Counted from the first letter of the stretch, positions 8,448 through 17,940 are shown. The stretch: 45,195 bases of DNA from Bacillota bacterium (GCA_023387935.1 JAEWHG010000082.1:1-45195), one strand, 5' to 3'. The notes: a model not told the origin generated them from the letters alone. Made by a program: numbers and translations.

Positions 8448-8951
8448 ATGACCCTAATAGTATGTTTCAGTGCTATAGTTTTTTTCATACTAGGTTATTA
8501 CTTAATAGATAATATTGATAAACTCATAGAAAATAAAATTGATGCGCCATATGAAAGTATATCATATAAGAAAATTAATGATAAAGGACTAGAACAAAAT
8601 ATTATATTAATTTATGGAGAAAACGAATTAACTAAGCGAGTAGAAAATTATTGTGAGTCAAAAAAATATATATACGAGTCAATGAAAGAAATAAATCCTA
8701 TTAATACAGATTATAGATATATATGTTTATTTGCATTATCTGATAATGATACAGATAATTTAACTATTAGCTCTATTGCAGCTAAGATTTATTCTATCCC
8801 AAATATTACTGCCTTATGTAATAGCCAAGGTAATTTGAAAATGTATAAAGAATTTAGTATTAATAATGTATTGCTTTATGATGGCGGTATAGATAAAGTT
8901 TTCAGTATTATAAAGGGGCTGGTGGAAGATGCAATCAAAACTGAAAATTAA
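8448..8951 (+). CDS. Membrane-anchored protein with a degenerate RCK/TrkA-N-like domain
   Basis: A 167-residue protein I do not recognise by name. It begins with a single membrane span (LIVCFSAIVFFILGYYLI). From about residue 50 it has a Rossmann-like order: a strand NIILIYG, a helix, then YICLFALSDNDTDNLTISSIAAKIYSIPNITALCNS, which resembles the TrkA-N pattern in which the domain reports on the protein itself and its helix-strand repeat, and a final INNVLLYDGGIDKV that resembles the GADEVVYPE end of RCK domains. The GxGxxG nucleotide loop is degraded (YGENEL). The start has a strong AAAGGAGGG site. Its end overlaps ktrB by 23 bases, which implies translational coupling, so it is probably an extra regulatory or assembly subunit of the potassium channel. 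Confidence 0.6.
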   Translation: MTLIVCFSAIVFFILGYYLIDNIDKLIENKIDAPYESISYKKINDKGLEQNIILIYGENELTKRVENYCESKKYIYESMKEINPINTDYRYICLFALSDNDTDNLTISSIAAKIYSIPNITALCNSQGNLKMYKEFSINNVLLYDGGIDKVFSIIKGLVEDAIKTEN

Positions 8952-10281
8952 ATTCAAATTAACCTATGCACAGCTAAGCGCTGTTATATTTTTAATCATC
9001 ATAATAATTGGAGCAACTCTTTTATCACTTCCAATCTCATCTAAGAGCGGAGAATTTACACCTTTTATTAACGCACTATTTACAGCTACATCTGCAGTCT
9101 GTGTTACGGGACTAGTAGTATATGATACATACACTCACTTTTCTGTATTTGGTCAGAGTATTATATTATTGCTTATTCAAATTGGTGGATTAGGGTTTAT
9201 GATCATTGCTACAATGTTTTTGTTGATGCTACGTAAAAAAATTGGCGTTAAAGAAAGGGATTTTTTAAGAGAGTCTGTAAATAGTATTCATATAGGTGGC
9301 GTTGTACGTCTAGCAAAGCATATATTATTAGGAACTTTTTTATTAGAAGGATTAGGAGCGATTATACTTTCTATTAAATTTAGCTCTGAAATAGGTGTTA
9401 AATCAGGAATATTTAATGGGATATTTCATTCTATATCTGCATTTTGTAATGCAGGATTTGATTTAATGGGTAGATATGAAGAGTACTCTTCATTAACAAG
9501 GTATAGTGGAGATACTACAGTTAATCTTACTATAATGGCGCTAATTGTTATTGGAGGAATTGGATTTTTGGTATGGGAGGATATTTATAACAATAGATTA
9601 AAATTTAAAAAATATCAATTGCACTCAAAGATTGTTTTATATGCAACATTTTTATTGATATTAGTTTCGACTATTGTGTTTTATATAATAGAAAAGAATA
9701 ATCTTCTAGCAAATATGAGCATTAAAGAGAGTATTTTAGCATCATTATTCCAAGCGATAACACCTCGTACAGCTGGATTTAATACGATCGATACAGCAGC
9801 ACTTTTAGAAAGCTCAAAGCTTTTTACAATGATATTGATGATAATTGGAGGAAGCTCCGGATCTACAGCTGGAGGTATTAAGACTACAACCTTTGTGATT
9901 ACGATTCTTTCTGTTATATCTTTAGTTAGGAACTCTGAGGATTTAAATATATTTGGGCGTAGGTTAGAGAATAGTGTATTAAAGAGAGCCTATAGCATAA
10001 TCACTATTTATATATTGGGTGCTTTTTTAGCTATGTTGTTTATTGGTTTTATTCAACCAGAATTAATTTTAAGTGATATTTCATTTGAAGTTTTATCCGC
10101 AATAGGAACAGTTGGAATGTCCACTGGTATAACACGTCAATTGGTTGGTGCATCAAAATTTATAATTATTATACTTATGTTTTGTGGAAGAATAGGAAGT
10201 TTAGCCGTGCTTATGGCAGTTGCAGAAAATAAAAATAATGTTTTAGTGAAGAATCCTGTAGAGAAAATTATTGTTGGTTAA
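8929..10281 (+). CDS. ktrB: Ktr/Trk potassium uptake channel subunit
   Basis: A 450-residue membrane protein of the Trk/Ktr/HKT superfamily, built from four repeats of span - pore loop - span. All four pore-loop motifs with their filter glycines are present: SAVCVTGLVV, SAFCNAGFDLMG, TPRTAGFNTI and GTVGMSTGIT. The gating-loop region GGSSGSTAGGIKTTTF precedes the fourth repeat, as in KtrB. It forms the K+ (Na+-dependent) conduit in the membrane and is gated by the cytosolic RCK ring encoded by the next gene, 25 bases downstream. The ATG lies inside the preceding gene with GGTGGAAG upstream. Length fits KtrB better than the longer TrkH/TrkG. Confidence 0.93.
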   Translation: MQSKLKIKFKLTYAQLSAVIFLIIIIIGATLLSLPISSKSGEFTPFINALFTATSAVCVTGLVVYDTYTHFSVFGQSIILLLIQIGGLGFMIIATMFLLMLRKKIGVKERDFLRESVNSIHIGGVVRLAKHILLGTFLLEGLGAIILSIKFSSEIGVKSGIFNGIFHSISAFCNAGFDLMGRYEEYSSLTRYSGDTTVNLTIMALIVIGGIGFLVWEDIYNNRLKFKKYQLHSKIVLYATFLLILVSTIVFYIIEKNNLLANMSIKESILASLFQAITPRTAGFNTIDTAALLESSKLFTMILMIIGGSSGSTAGGIKTTTFVITILSVISLVRNSEDLNIFGRRLENSVLKRAYSIITIYILGAFLAMLFIGFIQPELILSDISFEVLSAIGTVGMSTGITRQLVGASKFIIIILMFCGRIGSLAVLMAVAENKNNVLVKNPVEKIIVG

Positions 10282-10306
10282 TTATATATAGAGAGGAAAA
10301 TGGAAT

Positions 10307-10969
10307 ATGTTATTGAAGAAAAAAAGTATATTAATAATAGGAATAGGTAGATTTGGTAGATATTTAGCATGTAAATTTGCAGAATTAGGTAATGAGGTTA
10401 TGATTGTAGATCAATCTGAGGAACAAATAAATGATTTACTATCCATAGTAACGAGTGCCCAAATTGGAGATTGTACTAATGTAGAAGTGCTTAAATCCTT
10501 TGGTGTTTCCAATTTTGATATTTGCTTTGTTTGTATCGGTTCTAATTTTCAGGCATCTATTGAAATAACATATCAATTAAAGGAGCTAGGAGCAAAATAT
10601 GTAATTGCAAAAACCAATAGAGAGATCCATGAAAAATTTCTTCTGCGGAATGGTGCTGATGAGGTTGTTTATCCAGAAAAAGAAAGTGCTAATAAAACCG
10701 CTGTTAGGTTGAGTGCTAACAATGTATTTGACTATATTGAATTGACACCGGAATACTGTATTTTAGAAATTCCTCCTATGGATTCATGGATTGATAAAAC
10801 CATTGCTCAAGTAGCTGTTAGAGTTAAATATAAAATTAATATACTTGCTACTAAAAAAGATGAGCGAGTATTTCCATTACCTGGTGCAGACCATATTTTT
10901 AAAAAAGAAGAGCACCTAATTGTAGCAGGTAACAAAGTAGATTTAATGCATTTATTGAAAAAAATTTAA
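10307..10969 (+). CDS. ktrA: Ktr potassium uptake system regulatory subunit (RCK)
   Basis: A 220-residue cytosolic protein with an N-terminal RCK_N Rossmann domain (ILIIGIGRFGRYLACKFAELGNEVMIVDQ: intact GxGxxG and terminal acidic residue for the ribose) and, from about residue 140, an RCK_C domain (LEIPPMDSWIDKTIAQVAVR). In KtrA the ring of RCK_N domains binds ATP/ADP or NAD(H), and RCK_C often binds c-di-AMP, to open and close KtrB. It follows ktrB by 25 bases with GAGGAAAA as ribosome site, so the two are co-expressed. Confidence 0.93.
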   Translation: MLLKKKSILIIGIGRFGRYLACKFAELGNEVMIVDQSEEQINDLLSIVTSAQIGDCTNVEVLKSFGVSNFDICFVCIGSNFQASIEITYQLKELGAKYVIAKTNREIHEKFLLRNGADEVVYPEKESANKTAVRLSANNVFDYIELTPEYCILEIPPMDSWIDKTIAQVAVRVKYKINILATKKDERVFPLPGADHIFKKEEHLIVAGNKVDLMHLLKKI

Positions 10970-10984
10970 TTTCTAATAATATGT

Positions 10985-10990
10985 TATAAT
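10985..10990 (+). promoter_or_regulatory. Possible internal -10 element upstream of the kinase gene
   Basis: A perfect TATAAT lies between ktrA and the kinase gene. No -35 at 17 bp is convincing. If used, transcription would start near 10997, making the kinase leader only a few bases long. Confidence 0.25.
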
Positions 10991-10994
10991 AGCA

Positions 10995-12434
10995 TTGTGG
11001 GGTGATTTTATTAATCCAAATAAACGAGTTCATATAATTTATATGATAAAGCTAGCTTTATTAATAACAATTTCTACAATGCTATCATTATCATTGGGCA
11101 CTTTGGGTATCGGTAAAGAAAGTATAATTATGGTATTTTTAGTAGGTGTTTTAGTAGTTACTGTATCTACCAAGGGATATATATATGGAATACTAGCTTC
11201 AGTAATGAGTGTTTTTATATTCAATTATTATTTTACTATTCCGCTCCATACGCTTATTACTTACCATACGAATGATATTGTATTAATGGTATCTTTTTTA
11301 ATTGTATCTTTAATATCAGGAACAATGACTAAAAGGTTTCAAAAACAGCTATTAATCGCTAAGCAAAATGAACATACTGCAAGGCTTTTATATAGAGTAA
11401 CTGAAAGTTTTCTAAACATTACTGGAGAAAAGAATATTATTATACAGGGGATAGATTATATTTATCAGAACACAAGTTATAGTAGTAGAGTATTCCTTTC
11501 GGAATCTAGAGAAATTTATATGGATGATACCAGAGAATTTAGAATAGATGAAATGGATATTATGGAAATTCCAATTAAAGGATTAAAAAAGCAGCTTGGT
11601 ATAATGCAAATTGTATACTCTAAAGAAAATTTTACTTTAGAGCATGAACTACTTATTAAAACAGTTGTAACTCAAATGGGAATATCCCTAGATAGGGAAT
11701 TTATTTATAACGAGCGTGAAAATATTCGAATTGCCATGGAAAGAGAAAAGATGCGCAGCAATCTACTTAGAGCGATATCTCATGATCTTAGAACACCCCT
11801 AACGGGTATTGTTGGAGCTAGCGGTGTTATACTTGAAAATTTAGAGAAGTTAGATAAGTTTAACATTGAGAAGTTAGTATCAGATATTAATGAAGAAGCT
11901 ATTTGGTTAAGTAATCTTGTAGAGAATATTTTAAATATGACACGGATTAGTGAAGGTAAGTTTATACTAGAAAAAAATTATGAGGTTGTTGATGATATTG
12001 TTTATGAGGCCCTTCGACATGTAAAAAAACTTTTAAAGTCAAAGAACATATCCGTTTCCATACCTGATGAAGTAATAATGCTTTTTATTGATGGGAAATT
12101 AATCGTTCAAGTACTGATAAATCTACTGGATAATGCTATAAAACATACGGAAGATGATTGCAAGATATCAGTAAATGTATACGTACATAAAAATTTAGCG
12201 GTGTTTGAAGTATCCGATAATGGACCAGGTATTGATCATAATATTGAAAGTTCATTATTTAATAGTTTTGTAACATCTTCTAGTAAAACGATAGATGGCA
12301 AAAGAGGTATGGGCTTAGGTCTATCTATATGCAAATCTATTATAGAAGCACATGAAGGAACAATATCTGTTGGCAAATCTGAAGAAGGTGGAGCTTTATT
12401 TAGATTTGAATTACCACTTATGGAGGAGAAATAA
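10995..12434 (+). CDS. KdpD-like sensor histidine kinase lacking the N-terminal KdpD domains
   Basis: About 479 residues. It starts with four closely spaced membrane spans of the DUF4118 type found in the middle of KdpD, followed by a linker/GAF-like part, a DHp domain with phosphoacceptor H263 in AISHDLRTPLTG, and an HATPase with N box LLDNAIKHTE, G1 box SDNGPGID and G2 box RGMGLGLSI. The KdpD N-terminal cytosolic region (the K+-sensing KdpD and Usp domains) is absent. No kdpABC lies nearby; instead the gene follows ktrBA by 25 bases and overlaps its response regulator by one base. The start is uncertain: TTG at 10995 has no Shine-Dalgarno site; a GGGGTGA lies just before an ATT at 11010; an ATG at 11043 would cut into the first span. 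Confidence 0.85.
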   Translation: MWGDFINPNKRVHIIYMIKLALLITISTMLSLSLGTLGIGKESIIMVFLVGVLVVTVSTKGYIYGILASVMSVFIFNYYFTIPLHTLITYHTNDIVLMVSFLIVSLISGTMTKRFQKQLLIAKQNEHTARLLYRVTESFLNITGEKNIIIQGIDYIYQNTSYSSRVFLSESREIYMDDTREFRIDEMDIMEIPIKGLKKQLGIMQIVYSKENFTLEHELLIKTVVTQMGISLDREFIYNERENIRIAMEREKMRSNLLRAISHDLRTPLTGIVGASGVILENLEKLDKFNIEKLVSDINEEAIWLSNLVENILNMTRISEGKFILEKNYEVVDDIVYEALRHVKKLLKSKNISVSIPDEVIMLFIDGKLIVQVLINLLDNAIKHTEDDCKISVNVYVHKNLAVFEVSDNGPGIDHNIESSLFNSFVTSSSKTIDGKRGMGLGLSICKSIIEAHEGTISVGKSEEGGALFRFELPLMEEK

Positions 12435-13129
12435 TGGAAGATAACTTGAGGATATTAATTATTGAGGACGATAAATATATATTAAATTTTATATCTCTTT
12501 CTTTAAAAACAAGTGGGTACATATTTGATACTGCGAAAAATGGTATTGAAGGCATGTCGCTATTTTATAGTAATCACCCAGATATGATTCTATTAGATTT
12601 AGGTTTGCCAGATATTGATGGTATTGATATTATAAAATCAATCCGCATGATTTCTGAGGTGCCAATTTTAGTTGTATCTGCAAGAGGTGAGGAGCGAGAA
12701 AAAATTTGTGCTTTAGATGCAGGTGCAGACGATTATATTACAAAACCGTTTCATATGGGAGAGCTATTGGCTCGTATTCGAGTAGTAGAGCGAAAATTAA
12801 AAAAAGCTATTCAGCCTGATAATATCGAGATATTCGAACTGGACTATTTAATTATCGATTATGAAAAGCGAGTAGTCTTAGTTGATCATAAGGAGGTTCA
12901 TTTGACACCGATTGAATATAAACTGCTATTACTTCTAGTGGCCAATAAAGGTAAAGTCCTTACACACAATTATATTCTAAAGAAAATATGGGGTTATGGC
13001 GAAACAGGGGATTCAAAATCTATTCGAGTTTTTATGGCCAACCTTAGACGAAAGATAGAGAAAGATAAATCCTCACCGAGGTTTATTTTGACAGAAGTAG
13101 GTGTGGGATATCGTTTTGCAAATGAATAA
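12434..13129 (+). CDS. KdpE-like OmpR/PhoB-family response regulator
   Basis: A 231-residue two-component regulator. The receiver domain has the acidic pair E11/D12, phosphoacceptor D55 in ILLDLGLPDIDG and the conserved lysine in DDYITKPFH. The C-terminal winged helix (about 130-231) has LTPIEYKLLLLLVANKGKVLTH and ends GVGYRF, typical for OmpR/PhoB. The start codon shares one base with the stop of the kinase gene (GGAGAAATAATG), so both are translated together. By position it should control the potassium operon or other K+ genes. The operon ends here; cobQ follows 45 bases later with its own ribosome site and no visible terminator between. Confidence 0.93.
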   Translation: MEDNLRILIIEDDKYILNFISLSLKTSGYIFDTAKNGIEGMSLFYSNHPDMILLDLGLPDIDGIDIIKSIRMISEVPILVVSARGEEREKICALDAGADDYITKPFHMGELLARIRVVERKLKKAIQPDNIEIFELDYLIIDYEKRVVLVDHKEVHLTPIEYKLLLLLVANKGKVLTHNYILKKIWGYGETGDSKSIRVFMANLRRKIEKDKSSPRFILTEVGVGYRFANE

Positions 13130-13174
13130 AAAATAATGGGAGCAAGTTAAATTTAATATGGAGGATGAAAAACC

Positions 13175-14686
13175 ATGGCTAAAGCAATAATGATTCAAGG
13201 AACAATGTCAAATGCAGGGAAGAGTATTATTACTGCAGGGTTATGCCGCATTTTTGCACAGGATGGATACAAAGTAGCACCATTTAAATCTCAAAATATG
13301 GCGTTGAATTCATATATTACTAATGATGGGCTTGAAATGGGGAGAGCCCAAGTTGTGCAGGCAGAAGCAGCATACAAAGAGCCGGATGTAAGAATGAATC
13401 CAATTCTTTTAAAGCCTACGAGTAACAAGACCTCTCAGGTAATAGTAAATGGAGAGGTTTTAGGAAATATGTCTGCTGTTGATTATTTTAAATATAAAAC
13501 AAAGCTGATACCTGATATTATGAAGGCGTATAACAGTCTAGCTAATGAAAATGACATCATTGTTCTTGAGGGTGCTGGTAGTCCCGCAGAAATTAATTTG
13601 AAAAAAGAAGACATCGTCAACATGGGAATGGCAAAGCTAGCAAATGCACCTGTACTTATAGCAGGAGATATTGACCAAGGTGGAGTTTTTGCTTCGCTTT
13701 ATGGAACTTATATGCTTCAAACTGAGGAAGAAAAAAAATATATAAAAGGTACAATTATTAACAAGTTTCGTGGGGATGTAAAAATATTAGAGCCAGGACT
13801 TAGAATGCTAGAAGAACTAATTCATATACCTACGATTGGTGTTGTTCCATATATGCAAATTAATATTGATGATGAAGACAGCCTTTCAGAGACTCTTTTG
13901 AAGAATGAAGCTTATGGCGACATTGATATTGCAGTTATAAAGTTACCTAGAATTTCAAACTTTACTGATTTTAATGCATTTAACCATTTAAATAGCGTAT
14001 CTGTAAGATATGTATCTAACATAAACCAACTTAAAGATCCAGATTTAATAATTTTGCCGGGGACTAAAAATACACTTGGTGATTTGAAATGGCTTAGAGA
14101 AAGTGGAATTGAATCTGCTATTTTAAAGTATGCATCGGAGGGAAAACCTATATTTGGAATATGTGGAGGATATCAGATGCTATGCAAAAAGCTTAAGGAT
14201 CCATTCAATGTTGAGCAGGGTGGCGAAATGTTAGGATTAGGATTAATAAATGCAGAAACAATATTTGAAAAAGAAAAAACTCGCACACGAGTTCAAGGGC
14301 AGTTTGATAACATTACAGGAATATTTAGCGGCCTAAATGGTAAAAATTTTGAGGGGTATGAAATACATATGGGAATTACAACTTCTTCAGAATCAGATAA
14401 TTATGTATCAACTATAAGAACTATAAATGGGGAAGAAAAAGCAGATGGGATTTGTTGTGGTAACGTTTACGGTAGTTATGTTCATGGTATATTTGATAGT
14501 AGCGAAGTTCTTACAGAAATTGCAAAGTCATTAATGGAGAAAAAAGGGCTTATATATGATCCTACGCAGACCTTTGATATAGAGGCACACAAGCAGAAAG
14601 AATATGATAAGTTAGCAGATATATTGAGGCAATCACTTGATATGGAAATGATTTATAATATATTAGATGAAGGAATAAAATTGTAA
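13175..14686 (+). CDS. cobQ: Adenosylcobyric acid synthase (glutamine-hydrolysing)
   Basis: A 503-residue CobQ/CbiP. It amidates the b, d, e and g carboxylates of adenosylcobyrinic acid a,c-diamide with glutamine and ATP, in the late part of cobalamin synthesis. The N-terminal BioD-like ATPase domain has QGTMSNAGKSIITAGLCRIF (8-27), FKSQNMALNSYIT (37-49), LEGAGSPAEINL and AGDIDQGGVFAS. The C-terminal class I glutaminase has the nucleophile C330 in GICGGYQML and the histidine in SYVHGIFD. The start has GGAGGATG upstream. No other cobalamin gene is in the window and no cobalamin riboswitch precedes it, so it is an isolated pathway member, possibly read through from the potassium operon. Confidence 0.95.
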   Translation: MAKAIMIQGTMSNAGKSIITAGLCRIFAQDGYKVAPFKSQNMALNSYITNDGLEMGRAQVVQAEAAYKEPDVRMNPILLKPTSNKTSQVIVNGEVLGNMSAVDYFKYKTKLIPDIMKAYNSLANENDIIVLEGAGSPAEINLKKEDIVNMGMAKLANAPVLIAGDIDQGGVFASLYGTYMLQTEEEKKYIKGTIINKFRGDVKILEPGLRMLEELIHIPTIGVVPYMQINIDDEDSLSETLLKNEAYGDIDIAVIKLPRISNFTDFNAFNHLNSVSVRYVSNINQLKDPDLIILPGTKNTLGDLKWLRESGIESAILKYASEGKPIFGICGGYQMLCKKLKDPFNVEQGGEMLGLGLINAETIFEKEKTRTRVQGQFDNITGIFSGLNGKNFEGYEIHMGITTSSESDNYVSTIRTINGEEKADGICCGNVYGSYVHGIFDSSEVLTEIAKSLMEKKGLIYDPTQTFDIEAHKQKEYDKLADILRQSLDMEMIYNILDEGIKL

Positions 14687-14708
14687 ACAAAGGTGTTTTG
14701 TATAGCAT

Positions 14709-14753
14709 AAAGGTCTGAAAATGTTTATTTTACAACAAATTCAGACCTTTTGT
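14709..14753. terminator. Terminator between cobQ and the convergent amidohydrolase
   Basis: An 11-bp perfect stem (14709-14719 with 14740-14750, arms AAAGGTCTGAA / TTCAGACCTTT) with a 20-base loop, T-rich on the plus side and A-flanked on the minus side; it may serve both converging transcripts. Confidence 0.65.
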
Positions 14754-14786
14754 TTGAAATTCAACTATTTAATTTAACTCTTAATA

Positions 14787-16385
14787 CTATTTTTCGTACA
14801 CGAACTCTCCGTCTACCATGGTCTTTTCAACAGTAATGTCTTTAATTTCAAGTTGATCCACAGTGAATATATCCCTATCTAATATTATCAAATCAGCAAC
14901 ATATCCTGGTTTTAATCTTCCTTTAAAGTTTTCTTTAAATTCATTAAAAGCACTACCAATTGTGTAGGCATCTATGACATCTTCAATATTCATCCTTTCA
15001 GTAGGGTAGAAACCGCCTTCTGGGTTTCCATCTATTCCTTGTCTTGTTACTGCACAATAAATATTAGGAAACGGATTACAATCTTCTACTGGAGCATCTG
15101 TTCCTAAGCTGATAGGAGCTCCCAATTTATATAGCGTATTAAAAGCATACGAAGTACTAGACAGCTCCTTGCCGACTTTATCCTCTACAATTTTCATATC
15201 GTAATCTAAGAAAATCGGTTGATACATAACTGGAATGTTTAGCTGAGCAATTCTTTCTAATTGATCCGTACTAGTAATTTGGCAATGAACAATTCCATGA
15301 CGAAGGTCATTTTGGCCATCTTTCATAACCTTTTCATATGCATTTATAACGCTTTCTATAGCACCATCACCAATTGCGTGCGTTATTACTCTAATTCCAT
15401 GTTCTGTTGCCAAATCACATAGATTTTGTAATTGTTCATCACTTAGAGCTGCTACACCCTTAACACCAGAAGCATCTTTGTAATCATTTTTCATTAAAGC
15501 AGTTCTAGCACCTAAGGAACCATCTTTAAATAATTTTAAAGCACCTTTAGATAGAAATTTTTCATCATATTTTCCTGTTTTATGTTCAGTTTCAAGATAA
15601 ATTTTAAAATCATTAATATCTTGAAAATTAAATTGATGACTATACCGTAATTTTATTTTTTTATCATGATAAATATTATATATAATATTTATCATGCTCT
15701 TAAAATCTTTATTCATTATATCGCAGGATTGAACGGATGTTAAACCAACACTAAGAGCGTAATTAGCCGCTTTTAGAAATTCCTTTTCTCTATCTTCAGA
15801 ACTTTTTTCAGGTATAATTGATTGAATCAAGCGAACAGCATTTTCATTAAATATACCATTTGGTTGTCCATCACTTCCAAGTTCAATAGTGCCACCATCT
15901 ACAGTAATGTTTTCATTTATGTTTAACATTTCCAAAGCCTTAGTATTTCCAACAGAGACATGTACACAAACCCTGTCAAATACGATAGGGATTTCTGTAG
16001 ATATTTTATCTAAATCGAATCGAGTTAATAGGCGTTTTTCACCCGTTGTAAAATAATCCTGATTCCATCCATGACCTTTTAAAACAGTTAAATTTGGATT
16101 TTCTTCTAAAAACTTTCTGCCCAATTGAATAATTTCATCAATTGATCTAGCTGATGTTAAATTGCATGTATTCATAGCATCTCCTATGATTGAAAGATGT
16201 AAATGACTATCATTAAGACCAGGTAAAACAGTTTTTCCTTTAAGATCAACAATACGATCTGCATTATTTTTAAGAATTTCTTCATTCGTTCCAGTTTGTT
16301 GAATTATTCCATTTTCAATAAGTAAAGCCTCGTGAAAATTATTTTTTTCGATATAAATCTTGCCATTATGTAAAATTGTTTTCAA
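14787..16385 (-). CDS. Amidohydrolase family 3 (YtcJ-like metal-dependent hydrolase)
   Basis: About 532 residues. It is a TIM-barrel metal hydrolase of the YtcJ group (Amidohydro_3): an N-terminal beta segment, LPGLNDSHLHLS with the HxH metal pair, HGWNQDYF, a central KLFKDGSLGARTA with the metal-bridging lysine-type position, GIRVITHAIGDGAI and HGIVHCQI with the two histidines, and GTDAPVEDCNPF with the catalytic aspartate. Substrates of the group are poorly known; they include N-substituted formamides and exoenzyme-type amides. A TTG start (16385) is chosen because AAGGAG lies 9 bases before it; the ATG three codons upstream directly abuts the site. It follows the APC permease by 17 bases and so lies under the lysine riboswitch, suggesting a lysine-related substrate. 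Confidence 0.85.
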   Translation of the reverse strand: MKTILHNGKIYIEKNNFHEALLIENGIIQQTGTNEEILKNNADRIVDLKGKTVLPGLNDSHLHLSIIGDAMNTCNLTSARSIDEIIQLGRKFLEENPNLTVLKGHGWNQDYFTTGEKRLLTRFDLDKISTEIPIVFDRVCVHVSVGNTKALEMLNINENITVDGGTIELGSDGQPNGIFNENAVRLIQSIIPEKSSEDREKEFLKAANYALSVGLTSVQSCDIMNKDFKSMINIIYNIYHDKKIKLRYSHQFNFQDINDFKIYLETEHKTGKYDEKFLSKGALKLFKDGSLGARTALMKNDYKDASGVKGVAALSDEQLQNLCDLATEHGIRVITHAIGDGAIESVINAYEKVMKDGQNDLRHGIVHCQITSTDQLERIAQLNIPVMYQPIFLDYDMKIVEDKVGKELSSTSYAFNTLYKLGAPISLGTDAPVEDCNPFPNIYCAVTRQGIDGNPEGGFYPTERMNIEDVIDAYTIGSAFNEFKENFKGRLKPGYVADLIILDRDIFTVDQLEIKDITVEKTMVDGEFVYEK

Positions 16386-16402
16386 AAAAATCATCTCCTT
16401 GT

Positions 16403-17785
16403 CTAGTTAGCTCGATTGTTTTTACTTTTTTTCTCGAAATACAAATAAAATAATATCCCAATAGCTGGAATGGCTAAACCAATAATTGATGTTTGTGGAT
16501 CTTCAATAAAGGTATTAATCATTAATCCTATGAAAATAAGCGTTGTTAATATGATTGTAATAGGATATCCGATTACTTTATAAGGTCTTTCTAAATTAGG
16601 AAATTTTCTTCTATAAATCATAACTGCATAAACACCTAAAGTATTAAATAACATTCCAGAGAATATTACTAAAGAAGTTAATTGATTTAAATCTCTTAGA
16701 AGTACTAATGCAATAGATATTAGAGCTTGAACAATTAAAGCAACATGAGGTACTTTATGAACAGGATGTAAATTTTTAAAACTTTCAAAGAAATGACCTT
16801 CTTTGCTCATTGCATAATACATTCTTGGAAAAGCTAATATACAACCATTTAATGAACCAAACATGGCTACTACCATTCCTATTATAACTAAAATACTACC
16901 TGTATTTCCCATAAGTTTTTGTGCTGCATGAGTACCTAAATAATATTCATTATTCGATATTAGACTTTGAATTTCAGTAAAAGGTATAACTCTATATATA
17001 GAATAATTAAATAATGTATAGAGCAGTGTTATAGAAACGATAGATATAATGATTGCTAAAGGTAAATTTTTCTTAGGATTTTTTACTTCTTCCGCTACAG
17101 TATTTAAATTAGTCCAGCCTTCATATGCCCATAAGCTTGCAACCACAGCGAATGCTACCATACTAATGATTGTACCAAAGTTTACATCTCCTGTTTTTGG
17201 AACTAAGCTTAAGTCTGGAGATACTTTTCCAAATAAAAGTCCTAAAATCATTATTATTCCAATGGGTATTAGTTTTGCAATCATCGAAATATTTTGAAGT
17301 CTTGATCCAAACTTAACACCGTAATAATTTACAATTGTTAATCCTATTATTAGAGCTATGGCAACAATTTTAACTGTCAATTGTCCCATAGGTATGATAG
17401 CGGTTAGAGCGCTTGGTAATGCAATCGCTAAGGCAGCTATAGAACCTGGACCACCTATTAACCAATTGTTAAAACCACTTAAAAAACCAACCATAGGTGA
17501 ATATGCTTTACTTAAATATACAGTTAAACCACCAGCACTAGGATCTGAAGCACCTAATTCAGCGTAACAAATACCACCTAATAGAGAAATTGCACCACCT
17601 AGTATCCATGTTAATAAAGCTAAGCCAAGGCTCATACCAGTTCTCATCAGTACATAAGATCCTAAATAAAAAATTCCCGATCCTACCATTATGCCACCTA
17701 AAATACTTACGCCGCCAAACAAACTAATTTCTTTTTTAAAGCCTGAGTCCGTCGTTTCAATTGATTCACTTAAATTATTACTCAT
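16403..17785 (-). CDS. APC-superfamily amino-acid permease under lysine riboswitch control
   Basis: A 460-residue, 12-span transporter of the amino acid-polyamine-organocation superfamily, closest in look to the LAT/SteT-like group. The first span carries the unwound substrate-binding motif GGIMVGSGIFYLGSYV; later come CYAELGASDPSAGG and LWAYEGWTNLN in span 6. The start has TAGGAGGAC. Its leader (about 400 bases) contains a lysine riboswitch and terminator, so expression should fall when lysine is plentiful; a lysine importer or a lysine-derivative/antiporter is the natural inference. It is the first gene of a two-gene operon with the amidohydrolase. Confidence 0.88.
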   Translation of the reverse strand: MSNNLSESIETTDSGFKKEISLFGGVSILGGIMVGSGIFYLGSYVLMRTGMSLGLALLTWILGGAISLLGGICYAELGASDPSAGGLTVYLSKAYSPMVGFLSGFNNWLIGGPGSIAALAIALPSALTAIIPMGQLTVKIVAIALIIGLTIVNYYGVKFGSRLQNISMIAKLIPIGIIMILGLLFGKVSPDLSLVPKTGDVNFGTIISMVAFAVVASLWAYEGWTNLNTVAEEVKNPKKNLPLAIIISIVSITLLYTLFNYSIYRVIPFTEIQSLISNNEYYLGTHAAQKLMGNTGSILVIIGMVVAMFGSLNGCILAFPRMYYAMSKEGHFFESFKNLHPVHKVPHVALIVQALISIALVLLRDLNQLTSLVIFSGMLFNTLGVYAVMIYRRKFPNLERPYKVIGYPITIILTTLIFIGLMINTFIEDPQTSIIGLAIPAIGILFYLYFEKKSKNNRAN

Positions 17786-17912
17786 ATACTTGTCCTCCTA
17801 TTGTTGTTTAATTAGATATTGGATGGTAGATTTGTTTTTATCTATTATTAATCCTTAATCTACATTGTGTTAAATATTACATGTGCTATTTAATTTAAAT
17901 AATGGGTAAAAT

Positions 17913-17940
17913 AAAAAACACCTAACGGGTTTGTCAGGTG
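17913..17940 (-). terminator. Riboswitch-controlled intrinsic terminator
   Basis: Read on the minus strand, CACCTGAC and GTTAGGTG form a stem around AAACCC and are followed by six T. It sits 54 bases after the lysine aptamer and 128 bases before the permease start, so it is the expression platform rather than a transcript end. Confidence 0.8.
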
